From JAWRCU01 sp033542235 (lineage in GTDB: Bacteria > Pseudomonadota > Alphaproteobacteria > Rhizobiales > Rhizobiaceae), in assembly GCF_033542235.1 (NCBI RefSeq), contig NZ_JAWRCU010000002.1:310001-374000 (forward strand): a DNA stretch of 64,000 nt, in the 5' to 3' direction. Positions 9,138 to 17,260 of this stretch are shown here, piece by piece; position 1 is the first letter of the stretch, and each line of letters opens with the position of its first letter. The position numbers and the translations under genes are program-made. The notes below the pieces were generated by a model. The model was given only the letters and a program-made list of their open reading frames with translations. It ran no database searches and was not told where the DNA came from.

Positions 9138-10721
9138 ATGGAGTTCGACTATATTGTCGTAGGTTCGGGCAGTGCTGGTTCACCGCTCGCGGCACGGCTG
9201 GTTGAGAGGGGCGCGAGCGTGCTCCTTCTCGAAGCGGGCAAGAGGGAGAAGCTTCATCTCACGCGCGTGCCCGCCGCGCTCATGCACACCATCGGCAACA
9301 AGCGGTACGACTGGAACTACGTCACTGAACCGGACCCCACCCGCAACGGCCTGCAGGAGTCATGGCCGCGTGGGCGCGTCCCGGGTGGCTCGTCGGCCAT
9401 CAACGGAATGATCTTCATCCGCGGCGCCGCAGCCGACTACGACGCCTGGGAGGCGATGGGCAACAAGGGCTGGGGTTGGAACTCCGTGCTTCCCTATTTC
9501 CGCAAGATGGAAACGGCAGACGAAGACAAGGACAATGCCTTTCGCGGCGGCATGGGACCGCTGCGCGTCTCGGCGCTGCGCTGGAAGCACCCGATATCCG
9601 CGAAGTTCATCGACAGCTTCGTCAACGCCGGGGTGCCCCTCAACCCCGACCTCAACGGACGTTCACACGAGGGCGTCGCCTGGAACCAGGGTTCGACGCG
9701 CGGTGGCGTACGCCATTCGGCGTTCGACGCCTTTGTGTTGCCGCGCCTCAAGGACAGCAAGCTGACCTTCATGGACGATGCGCTGGTCGAGCGCATTGTC
9801 CTGGATGGCAAACGTGCGAGAGGCGTGGACGTCGTTCGCGGCGGCCAGCGGATCCGCGCAACGGCACGCCGAGGCGTGGTGCTGTCCGCCGGCTCCATCA
9901 ATTCGCCCCAGATCCTCATGATTTCGGGCATCGGCGATCCCGCCGAACTGAAGCGACACGGCATAGAGGTGCGTGTGGCCAGCCCCGATGTCGGCCGCAA
10001 CCTGATGGAGCACCCGGGCCTGTATGTCCGCGCGGAAATGGACATAAAGACTGGCAATGCCTATGCGTCGCCTCTGGGCAGGGTTCGCGCATTCGCCGAA
10101 TGGGCGCTATCGCGAAAAGGCGTGCTGAGCGTGCCGACTGCGCAGGTTCTCGCGTTTCTAAGGTCGACGCAGGATCAGGAGGTGCCGGACCTTCAGTTCC
10201 ATCTCTTCCCATTCGGCTACTTCAGCAACGACGGCCGCTTGCAGGTGCCGACCCGCAACTTGGTAACGATCCTCGCGAATGTGAACTATCCCAAGAGCAC
10301 CGGCCATCTCGAGCTTCGCTCCAGTGATCCGCGCACGCCGGTCGCAATCTATCCGCGCCTTCTCGATCACGCCGATGATCTCGAATGCGTGCTGCGCGGA
10401 CTGGATTGGATACGCCGCCTCGCCTCGACGCCACCGTTCGGCAGCCATGTGCGGGAGCTCCTCGACGTTCCGCCGCAGGCGGCCGGCCGCTCGGCAGACG
10501 AGGAATATGTCCGCAAGGCGACGGTTCCGTTCCTGCATCCGGTCGGCACCTGCCGTATGGGTGTCGACGATCGCGCCGTGGTTGCGCCGGACCTGCGGGT
10601 GCGCGGCGTGGAAGGGCTGTGGGTTGCCGACGCCTCGATTTTTCCGCGTCACATCGCGGGGAATACCAATGCGACCGCGATCATGATCGGCGAACGCGCT
10701 GCCGACCTCATCCATCCCTGA
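9138..10721 (+). CDS. GMC-family FAD-dependent alcohol (choline-type) dehydrogenase
   Basis: A 527-residue oxidoreductase of the glucose-methanol-choline family. The N-terminal FAD-binding motif is GSGSAG (residues 9-14). The first family signature includes WPRGRVPGGSSAINGM and the second is SAGSINSPQILMISGIG. The C-terminus carries the catalytic His segment FLHPVGTCRMG and the final GNTNATAIMIGERAADLI. It oxidises a primary alcohol to an aldehyde and is presumably linked to quinones. It follows the ABC importer by 80 bases and precedes a broken aldehyde dehydrogenase, so it probably handles the imported compound. BetA-like enzymes are the nearest well-known relatives, but choline itself is not proven as substrate. 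Confidence 0.9.
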   Translation: MEFDYIVVGSGSAGSPLAARLVERGASVLLLEAGKREKLHLTRVPAALMHTIGNKRYDWNYVTEPDPTRNGLQESWPRGRVPGGSSAINGMIFIRGAAADYDAWEAMGNKGWGWNSVLPYFRKMETADEDKDNAFRGGMGPLRVSALRWKHPISAKFIDSFVNAGVPLNPDLNGRSHEGVAWNQGSTRGGVRHSAFDAFVLPRLKDSKLTFMDDALVERIVLDGKRARGVDVVRGGQRIRATARRGVVLSAGSINSPQILMISGIGDPAELKRHGIEVRVASPDVGRNLMEHPGLYVRAEMDIKTGNAYASPLGRVRAFAEWALSRKGVLSVPTAQVLAFLRSTQDQEVPDLQFHLFPFGYFSNDGRLQVPTRNLVTILANVNYPKSTGHLELRSSDPRTPVAIYPRLLDHADDLECVLRGLDWIRRLASTPPFGSHVRELLDVPPQAAGRSADEEYVRKATVPFLHPVGTCRMGVDDRAVVAPDLRVRGVEGLWVADASIFPRHIAGNTNATAIMIGERAADLIHP

Positions 10722-10751
10722 TGCAAGGCAAGCGGAAAAGGAACCAATACA

Positions 10752-11006
10752 ATCACGAGGACCTTCACGCAGAACTTCGTCGGGGGCCGGCGCGTCGATC
10801 CGCTCGGCGCGGAGTTGATCGAGGTTCGCTCGCCGTGTGACGGGAGCCTTGTCGGCACCGCCCAGCTGGCCGTCAACGCCGACATAGACCTTGCCGTGGG
10901 CGTCGCGCGCAAGGCGTTCGACGAAGGCCCATGGCCGCGCATTCCGGCGCGCGATCCCGTCGTGCGCATCCTGCCTGCCGATCTTGCACCTCCGCTTGCC
11001 GGCTAG
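10752..11006 (+). pseudogene. Aldehyde dehydrogenase remnant (N-terminal ~75 residues)
   Basis: The frame at 10752-11006 encodes the opening of an NAD-dependent aldehyde dehydrogenase: FVGGRRVD, then VRSPCDGSLVGTA and VARKAFDEGPWPRI. The homology then fades and a stop follows at 11004-11006, leaving out the roughly 400 residues that hold the NAD and catalytic domains. A ribosome site (AAAAGGA, about 10736-10742) sits at normal distance from codon ATC at 10752, just where a start ATG is expected. The start therefore appears mutated as well; the next possible start is TTG at 10815. It follows the GMC dehydrogenase, as ALDH genes often do, and marks the right edge of the accessory block. Confidence 0.7.
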
Positions 11007-11215
11007 ACCAGCTCCGGGTTGAGGCCGGCGATTTCACCAAGCTGCAAGTGTGTGCCTCTTGCAACCCTGCGGACCTATTGCCCTGTTCGCCACGGCCTAG
11101 ATCAACCAATGCTCTTGCCAAGCATCTAAATTACATGTCTGTGCGTTAAGTCGAAATTCAGCCAGATATGGCTCCCTAACCGCAGCTCAACCCCTTGGCT
11201 TCAGAGAGAAATCCG
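11007..11215. other. Junction between accessory block and cyc core region
   Basis: About 210 bases with no convincing reading frame, lying between the aldehyde dehydrogenase remnant and the lipoprotein gene that starts the conserved block. Probably the scar of the insertion or deletion, plus the promoter for the lipoprotein. I found no tRNA, integrase fragment or clear target duplication matching the left edge near 185-208. Confidence 0.35.
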
Positions 11216-11674
11216 GTGATCAGAATTGCGATGAGGTCGGCGCTGATCGCGGTGCTCGCTACGCTCACAGCGTGCGGTACGACAAAGAATGCAACCGAGG
11301 CGCAAGGTACTGCCAAGTCGGGTGGCCTGTTGAGCAAGACGCTGGGGACCGGCGGTAGCCAGGCAGCAATTATTAAATCGATGCATGGCGGGCTGATCGG
11401 CGGCTCGGTCGGGGCAGGCCTCGACGCAGACGAAAAATCCCGCGGGCTCGAAGCCGAGTACCGGGCGCTGGAATATTCGCAGGCCGGGCAACCAGTCACC
11501 TGGAAAGGCAACAACGCGGCAACTTACGGCGAGGCGACTGCGGCGCAGCCGTATCGTGTCGGCTCGCAGGATTGCCGGCAGTACACGCAGACTGTCTTCC
11601 GAAACGGCCAGTCGAAGGTCGCGAGGGGCACGGCTTGCCGCAACCCCGACGGGAGTTGGACGCCGCTGACCTGA
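11216..11674 (+). CDS. Outer-membrane lipoprotein, 17-kDa surface antigen / RT0821 type
   Basis: A 152-residue predicted lipoprotein. The signal runs from a GTG start (AGAGAGA upstream) through MRSALIAVLATLTACG, with the lipobox LTAC; an ATG at 11231 is an alternative start. It then has a Gly-rich segment (MHGGLIGGSVGAGLDADE) that resembles the glycine-zipper found in rickettsial 17-kDa antigen relatives, and a C-terminal domain with two Cys residues (SQDCRQY, RGTACRNPDGSW). Such proteins sit in the cell envelope and their function is unclear. It lies 82 bases upstream of ccmI and may be part of its normal neighbourhood. Confidence 0.78.
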   Translation: MIRIAMRSALIAVLATLTACGTTKNATEAQGTAKSGGLLSKTLGTGGSQAAIIKSMHGGLIGGSVGAGLDADEKSRGLEAEYRALEYSQAGQPVTWKGNNAATYGEATAAQPYRVGSQDCRQYTQTVFRNGQSKVARGTACRNPDGSWTPLT

Positions 11675-11756
11675 CGGCGGCCCACCAATCGGGCCGGCAA
11701 TTGGCCGCATCCCGGTGCGGTTGGCAGGAGGGCAGGGCAGGGCTATTGAGGTCGCC

Positions 11757-12902
11757 ATGTCGTTCTGGCTGACCGCCATATTGCTCACCGCCGTCGCGGT
11801 GCTTTCGGTGCTGGTGCCGTTCCTGCGCAAGGGTCGGGCGCCGGCGAGCCCGACTGCGAACGACCTCGAAGTCTATCGCGATCAGCTGGCCGAACTCGAT
11901 CGTGACGTGCGGCGTGGTCTGATCGGGACGGCCGAGAGCGAGGAGGCGCGGGCCGAGATCGGCCGGCGCATCCTGAAGGCCGCCGAAGACGGGGCGTGGC
12001 GGGGGCGGGACAAGTCCGGCTGGCGCGCATCGAAGGTGGTCGCCTTTGCTGCCATTCTTTCGGTGCCGCTGGTGAGCTGGGGCATGTACAGCCTCATCGG
12101 CTCGCCGGATCTTCCTTCACAGCCGCTCGCGGCACGTCTGTCGAATGACCCCGCGAAGGCGCCGCTGGAGGAACTCGTGGCGCGGGCGGAAGCGCATCTT
12201 GCCGCCTCTCCGGAGGATGGGCGCGGCTGGGACGTGCTGGCGCCTGTCTATTTCCGCATGGGACGATATGCCGATGCGGCTAACGCCTATCGCCGGGCGA
12301 TCATGCTTGTCGGTGCGACGGCCGACCGTGAGGCAGGCCTTGGCGAGGCGATCACCGGCGATGGCGGCGGCATGATCACGCGCGAGGCGAGTGCCGCCTT
12401 CGAGCGCGCGCTCAAGCTGGAGCCGAAACATCCGAAAGCCGCATTCTTCCTGGCGAGCGCGCTGGCACAGCAGGGGCGCATCGAGGAAGCAAAGAGCGCG
12501 TGGGCGGCCATGCGCCAGGGTCTCCCCCCGGATTCGCCCTGGCTCGGTGCCGTCGACCGGGCGCTGGCCGAGGCCGATCGGCAGCAGCCCGCTGCCGCCG
12601 ATGCCGCCCCTCAGCAGAGCGGACCAGGCCAGGCCGATGTCGATGCGGCGTCGCAAATGTCGGCCGAGGACCGCAATGCGATGATCGCGAACATGGTCGC
12701 CCGGCTCGACGAGCGGCTGAAACAGAACCCGCACGACGTGGAAGGCTGGCAGCGGCTCATTCGTTCTTATGTCGTGCTGGGCAAATCCGACGAGGCACGC
12801 GATGCTCTGTCTCGCGGCATTGCTGCGCTCGGTGTGACTTCGCCGGAGGCGGGGACGCTGCAGGAGTTTGCTTCGTCGCTGGGGCTGGCGAAGGCGGAGT
12901 GA
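11757..12902 (+). CDS. ccmI: Cytochrome c biogenesis protein CcmI (CycH)
   Basis: A 381-residue apocytochrome chaperone. The N-terminus shows two membrane segments (MSFWLTAILLTAVAVLSVLVPFL and a second near residues 85-108) bracketing a cytoplasmic loop with the family motif VYRDQLAELDRDVRRGLI. The periplasmic part contains TPR repeats (for example the GWDVLAPVYFRMGRYADAANAYRRA stretch, given here only as a landmark near residue 160, and a later GWQRLIRSYVVLGKSDEA). It holds apocytochrome c for haem ligation by CcmF/CcmH. The ATG at 11757 has a GAGG site 5 bases upstream. It is the first cyc gene of a four-gene operon. Confidence 0.95.
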   Translation: MSFWLTAILLTAVAVLSVLVPFLRKGRAPASPTANDLEVYRDQLAELDRDVRRGLIGTAESEEARAEIGRRILKAAEDGAWRGRDKSGWRASKVVAFAAILSVPLVSWGMYSLIGSPDLPSQPLAARLSNDPAKAPLEELVARAEAHLAASPEDGRGWDVLAPVYFRMGRYADAANAYRRAIMLVGATADREAGLGEAITGDGGGMITREASAAFERALKLEPKHPKAAFFLASALAQQGRIEEAKSAWAAMRQGLPPDSPWLGAVDRALAEADRQQPAAADAAPQQSGPGQADVDAASQMSAEDRNAMIANMVARLDERLKQNPHDVEGWQRLIRSYVVLGKSDEARDALSRGIAALGVTSPEAGTLQEFASSLGLAKAE

Positions 12903-12912
12903 TGGTGTCTCG

Positions 12913-13347
12913 ATGACCCGTAAACAGAAGAGGCTCGCGGTAATCGGTGGCGCAATGGGCTTCCTTGCGCTCGCAGCGGCACTCACCTTTGCCGCGCTCG
13001 GTCAGAAGACGTCCTATTTCTACATGCCGGCCGACCTGGAAACGGCGACCGTCGCGCCTGGACAACGCATCCGCCTCGGCGGGCTGGTCGAGCAGCACTC
13101 GATCGTGCGCGGCGAGGGCGCCAAGGTCGCCTTCGCCGTTACGGACAAGCAGAAGTCGGTGAAGGTCGTTTTCGCCGGGCTGCTGCCAGATCTCTTCCGT
13201 GAGGGGCAGGGCGTCATCACCGAGGGCACGTTCGGGCCGGACGGCGTGTTCGTCGCCGACAGTGTTCTTGCCAAGCATGACGAGACCTATATGCCCAAGG
13301 AGGTTGCAGAGAGCCTCAAGGAGAAGGGCGTATGGCAGCCCCAATGA
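12913..13347 (+). CDS. ccmE: Haem chaperone CcmE (CycJ)
   Basis: A 144-residue membrane-anchored periplasmic protein that carries haem covalently to the CcmF ligase. It starts with a short cytoplasmic basic stretch (MTRKQKRL), one membrane segment (about residues 9-28), an OB-fold domain (RIRLGGLVEQHSIVRGEG, VKVVFAGLLPDLFREGQG) and the haem-attachment motif AKHDETYMP near the end, in which the His binds haem and the Tyr is a ligand. It starts 10 bases after ccmI and precedes ccmF. The length is typical. Confidence 0.96.
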   Translation: MTRKQKRLAVIGGAMGFLALAAALTFAALGQKTSYFYMPADLETATVAPGQRIRLGGLVEQHSIVRGEGAKVAFAVTDKQKSVKVVFAGLLPDLFREGQGVITEGTFGPDGVFVADSVLAKHDETYMPKEVAESLKEKGVWQPQ

Positions 13348-13365
13348 CTAGACGAGACAGCCCAC

Positions 13366-15351
13366 ATGGTTGAAATCGGCCATTTCGCCCTCGTTCTGGC
13401 ATTTGCGCTGTCGCTCGTTCAGTCGACGGTACCTATGATGGGGACCCGGCGCGGCGACGAGCGCATGATGGCGGTCGGCGGGCCAGTGGCGGTTACCGGC
13501 TTTGCGCTGACCGCGATAGCCTTCGCGGTGCTGGTCTCAGCCCATGTCCGGTCGGACTTCTCCGTCACTACGGTCTGGGAGAATTCGCATTCGCTGAAGC
13601 CGATGCTGTTCAAGGTGACCGGTACCTGGGGCAACCACGAGGGCTCGATGCTTCTGTGGGTGCTGATTCTCACCTTTTTCGGGGCGCTCGTCGCTGTTTT
13701 CAGCCGCAACCTGCCGCAGTCGCTGCGCGCCAATGTGCTTGCCGTGCAAGGCTGGATCGGTGCGGCGTTCCTGCTCTTCATCCTGACGACGTCGAACCCG
13801 TTTGCGCGACTCGATCCGGCGCCGTTCGAGGGCCGTGACCTCAACCCGATCCTGCAGGACATCGGCCTCGCGGTGCATCCGCCGATGCTTTATCTTGGCT
13901 ATGTCGGGTTTTCGATCTCCTTCTCCTTCGCGGTAGCGGCCCTTATCGAGGGTCGCATCGACGCCGCCTGGGCCCGCTGGGTCCGGCCGTGGACCCTGGC
14001 TGCCTGGATGTTTCTCACCGGCGGCATCGCGATGGGCTCTTATTGGGCCTATTACGAGCTCGGCTGGGGTGGGTTCTGGTTTTGGGACCCGGTGGAGAAC
14101 GCGTCATTCATGCCCTGGCTCGCCGGCACCGCGCTGCTCCACTCGGCGATCGTCATGGAAAAACGGTCGGCGCTGAAGATCTGGACGATCCTGCTGGCAA
14201 TCCTGACCTTCTCCTTCTCATTGCTAGGCACCTTCCTCGTTCGCTCGGGCGTGCTGACCTCAGTGCATGCCTTCGCCTCGGACCCGACGCGCGGCGTCTT
14301 CATCCTGGTCATCCTCGCTGTCTTTATCGGTGGATCGCTGGCGCTCTTCGCGTTGCGCGCGACGTCGCTTTCGGCCGGCGGCCTGTTCCATCCGATCTCC
14401 CGCGAGGGCGCGCTGGTGTTGAACAATCTGTTCCTGACGACGGCCGCCGCCACGGTGCTGATCGGAACACTTTACCCGCTCATTCTTGAAGCAGTCTCCC
14501 GCGACAAGATCTCGGTCGGCGCGCCTTTCTTCAATATGACATTCGCTCCGTTGATGGTGCCGCTGCTTGCGGTCGTGCCATTCGGACCGCTGCTCGCCTG
14601 GAAGCGAGGCGATCTTTATGGAGCGGCTCAGCGTCTGTTTTTCGCCTTCGGTGGTGCAATCCTTGCCGTGCTGGCAATGCTCCTCCTGGTCGACGGCGCC
14701 TCCGTGCTCGCGGCCCTCGGTGCTGGGCTGGCTGCCTGGCTTGTGCTCGGCGCGCTGACCGACCTGGCGATCAGGTCGGCGTTGGGTAGCGTGCCCTTCT
14801 CTGTCTCGCTCAGGCGTTTTGCCGGCCTGCCGCGTTCGGTCTTCGGTACAGCGCTTGCGCATCTTGGCCTGGGCTTGACGCTGCTTGGCATCGCTTCGAC
14901 GCTGTCGCTGCAGACCGAACGGATTACATCGGTTAAGCCCGGCGATACGATTGAACTTTCCGGCTACACGCTTCATTTCAGCGGCATCACCAGGTTCGAC
15001 GGTCCGAACTACGACGAGGATCAGGCCCATTTCGCCGTGTCTCGCAGTGGGCATCCATTGGGAGAGGTGATGTCATCCAAGCGCTTCTATCCGGTCAGGC
15101 AGATGCCCACGACCGAGTCCGGCATCCGGACCTTCGGGTTCAGCCAGCTCTATGTTTCGCTCGGCGACAAAGGGGCTGACGGCTCCCTTGTCGTACGCGT
15201 CTGGTGGAAACCGCTGGTGACGCTGATCTGGCTCGGCGGGCTCGTGATGATGGCAGGCGCGGCGGTCTCGCTGATGGATCGCAGGCTGCGGGTCGGCGCG
15301 CCGGCACGCCGGCGAGCGATTGCCGCAAGGGCCAGGGTCCCCGCAGAATGA
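13366..15351 (+). CDS. ccmF: Haem lyase CcmF (CycK)
   Basis: A 661-residue polytopic inner-membrane protein that joins haem to apocytochrome c. The N-terminal part carries the conserved WGNHEGSMLLW, and the Trp-rich haem-handling motif is at about residues 225-245 (YYELGWGGFWFWDPVENASF). Many further membrane segments and a large periplasmic domain near residues 510-610 follow, and the length is usual for the family. It lies between ccmE and ccmH and overlaps ccmH by 4 bases (ATGA). Confidence 0.97.
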   Translation: MVEIGHFALVLAFALSLVQSTVPMMGTRRGDERMMAVGGPVAVTGFALTAIAFAVLVSAHVRSDFSVTTVWENSHSLKPMLFKVTGTWGNHEGSMLLWVLILTFFGALVAVFSRNLPQSLRANVLAVQGWIGAAFLLFILTTSNPFARLDPAPFEGRDLNPILQDIGLAVHPPMLYLGYVGFSISFSFAVAALIEGRIDAAWARWVRPWTLAAWMFLTGGIAMGSYWAYYELGWGGFWFWDPVENASFMPWLAGTALLHSAIVMEKRSALKIWTILLAILTFSFSLLGTFLVRSGVLTSVHAFASDPTRGVFILVILAVFIGGSLALFALRATSLSAGGLFHPISREGALVLNNLFLTTAAATVLIGTLYPLILEAVSRDKISVGAPFFNMTFAPLMVPLLAVVPFGPLLAWKRGDLYGAAQRLFFAFGGAILAVLAMLLLVDGASVLAALGAGLAAWLVLGALTDLAIRSALGSVPFSVSLRRFAGLPRSVFGTALAHLGLGLTLLGIASTLSLQTERITSVKPGDTIELSGYTLHFSGITRFDGPNYDEDQAHFAVSRSGHPLGEVMSSKRFYPVRQMPTTESGIRTFGFSQLYVSLGDKGADGSLVVRVWWKPLVTLIWLGGLVMMAGAAVSLMDRRLRVGAPARRRAIAARARVPAE

Positions 15352-15836
15352 CGGGTTGGCGCATCGCGGCCCTCCTGGCGCTGCTCGGCAGCTTGATGTT
15401 TGCGCGGCCCGCCTTTGCCGTGCTGCCGAGCGAGATGCTTCCTGATCCCGCGCAGGAGGCGCGGGCGCGGACGATCTCGGAAGAGCTGCGCTGCATGGTC
15501 TGCCAGAATCAGTCGATCGATGATTCCGATGCCGATCTCGCGCACGACCTGCGCGTCCTCGTGCGCGAGCGCATCAAGGCCGGAGACAGCGACAGCCAGG
15601 TGATCGACTATATCGTCGCGCGCTACGGCGAGTTCGTGCTCTTGAAGCCGACCTTCAGCCTCAAGAACGCGCTGCTCTGGGGCACGCCTGGGATCCTGCT
15701 TGCCGCGGGTGCGATCTTCGTGGTGTTCACGGCGCGATCCAGGCGGCGCAGCGAGCCGAGACTATCGGCCGACGAGCAGGCGGCACTCGATCGCATTCTC
15801 GCAGGGACAGAAGAGGAGCTGGGCGGCGGCGTCTAA
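15348..15836 (+). CDS. ccmH: Cytochrome c maturation protein CcmH (CycL)
   Basis: A 162-residue periplasmic thiol-disulphide protein that keeps the apocytochrome haem-binding cysteines reduced. It has a signal peptide (ending about ARPAFAVLP), the redox motif LRCMVCQNQS (CxxC) near residue 48, a helical bundle with VRERIKAGDSDSQVIDYIVARYGEFVLLKP as landmark, and one C-terminal membrane segment. It closes the cycHJKL operon; ccmG is not nearby, as is common in rhizobia. Its stop overlaps by 4 bases the stop of the convergent cyclase gene. Confidence 0.96.
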   Translation: MTGWRIAALLALLGSLMFARPAFAVLPSEMLPDPAQEARARTISEELRCMVCQNQSIDDSDADLAHDLRVLVRERIKAGDSDSQVIDYIVARYGEFVLLKPTFSLKNALLWGTPGILLAAGAIFVVFTARSRRRSEPRLSADEQAALDRILAGTEEELGGGV

Positions 15837-17077
15837 CGATTGCCTGCTTGCGGGCCGACTTCGCCAGTCGCGAGCTCGAAAACACGCTGCGGCTCGGCAA
15901 TTCCCTTGAGCGCGTGCATGCCGAGGTCGTGGATCATACCCTTCGGCAGAACCAAGGCGACGTCTTGCGAGCAGACGGCGGATCTGTCGAGCTGCTTGGC
16001 GATGATTTCGAGGCGGCTGACATAGTTGACCGTCGGCCCGACCACGGTGAAGTCCAGCCGGTCAAGGCTTCCGATGTTCCCATAGACCACGGGGCCGACA
16101 TGCAGCGCGGCCACGAAAGGGGTTCCAGCCACTGTGGGCCGCTCGAAAGCGCGGGCAATACTGCGCACAGCCCGCAGGCATGCCTCCCGCCTGCCGACCG
16201 CTTCGGCAGGGAATGCCGCAAGCACGCCGTCGCCGATGAATTTCAGCACGTCGCCGCCTTCCGCGCGCACGGCGTCGACCACGGTCTCGAAATAGCTGCC
16301 AAGCCTGTCAAGAAGCACATCGGGTGCCAGTCGTTCCGAGAGGCCGGTGAAATCACGCAGGTCGGTGACGAGGACGGCCGCCTCGGTCTCCGTGGTCTGT
16401 CCGCGCTGGAAGGCTCCGTTGACGACACGGCTGGCGGGGCCGCTGCCGAGATAGACTTCCAGCAGGCTTTCCATGGAATGGCGCATCGCAGCCGGTTCCA
16501 ATGCGGCGGCAATCGCAGGCGCGATCGCTTCGATGAGGACGATCTCTTCGTCGGTGAAGCCGCCGGGGCGATCGGTAGTGAAGGCGGCGCTTTGCACCGA
16601 TGCATCGCCGTATTCGATAGGGAGTGCGAGATAATCCGTGCCGCCGGCTTCGGCCTGCTCGAAAAGAACGCTGTGATCGCGACCGGGAACCAGGTGCTTC
16701 AGCGAGTGATGAAAGGTGCTCCTCGTATTGATGACATGCTCGAACGGGCTGCCGCGAAAGGAGTCTGTCGCCAGCACGCCGCGTGGCACCGTGTAAAGCT
16801 CAGCTCCCCCGCCGCGGGTCCAGACCACCCCCCAGGCACCGATCATGGGGTTGGAAACCCGTTGGCCGATCCGCACTCGCAACAGTGGAATCCCTGCCTC
16901 GACGAGGCGGTCGATCAGCCCCTTGACGATCTCCTCGGGCGGAAGGTTCCGCCGAGCTGGTCCGATCAGCCAACCAGTGATCCCGGCCTGAACGGCTGAG
17001 GGACCTCCTATATCCATCAGAGGTTTTGTTTCCACGAGATTGGTCACGTTGCGCTCCATCCGCAATGTAGGCAGCAT
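15833..17077 (-). CDS. Class III adenylate cyclase
   Basis: A 414-residue cytoplasmic nucleotide cyclase that should make cAMP. The first ~200 residues form an unassigned sensory region, somewhat GAF-like. The catalytic domain carries the first metal Asp (VTDLRDFTGLSERL), the Lys and second Asp (VLKFIGDGVLAAF), and the transition-state Asn and Arg (VVGPTVNYVSRLE) preceded by a Thr. This is the pattern expected for bacterial class IIIb adenylate cyclases. It is transcribed against both neighbours, filling the gap between ccmH and degP. The start is uncertain among ATGs at 17077, 17059 and 17017. Confidence 0.88.
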   Translation of the reverse strand: MLPTLRMERNVTNLVETKPLMDIGGPSAVQAGITGWLIGPARRNLPPEEIVKGLIDRLVEAGIPLLRVRIGQRVSNPMIGAWGVVWTRGGGAELYTVPRGVLATDSFRGSPFEHVINTRSTFHHSLKHLVPGRDHSVLFEQAEAGGTDYLALPIEYGDASVQSAAFTTDRPGGFTDEEIVLIEAIAPAIAAALEPAAMRHSMESLLEVYLGSGPASRVVNGAFQRGQTTETEAAVLVTDLRDFTGLSERLAPDVLLDRLGSYFETVVDAVRAEGGDVLKFIGDGVLAAFPAEAVGRREACLRAVRSIARAFERPTVAGTPFVAALHVGPVVYGNIGSLDRLDFTVVGPTVNYVSRLEIIAKQLDRSAVCSQDVALVLPKGMIHDLGMHALKGIAEPQRVFELATGEVGPQAGNR

Positions 17078-17260
17078 GCGATGGAAGAAAAAGTTCCGTC
17101 GTCGAGATTACCCTGCGAAAGTCGGCCGATGGTGCGGCTTCAGGCTGAAAACATTACGAAAGTTTCATCCGGTGGAAATGGCTGCGTAATGTGGTGAGAA
17201 CTATCTCTCCTTTCGAGGATGCAGGCTCCTGAGGCATCCCTTCAGAAGAGGATTTGACAC

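Noticed and set aside
10931..11149. Short frames on both strands after the aldehyde dehydrogenase remnant, considered as a recombinase fragment or small gene.
   Set aside because: No motif, no ribosome site, and composition compatible with junction DNA.
185..11215. Direct repeats marking ends of the first accessory block.
   Set aside because: Sequences around 185-210 and 11007-11215 were compared by eye and show no shared run long enough to be a target duplication.
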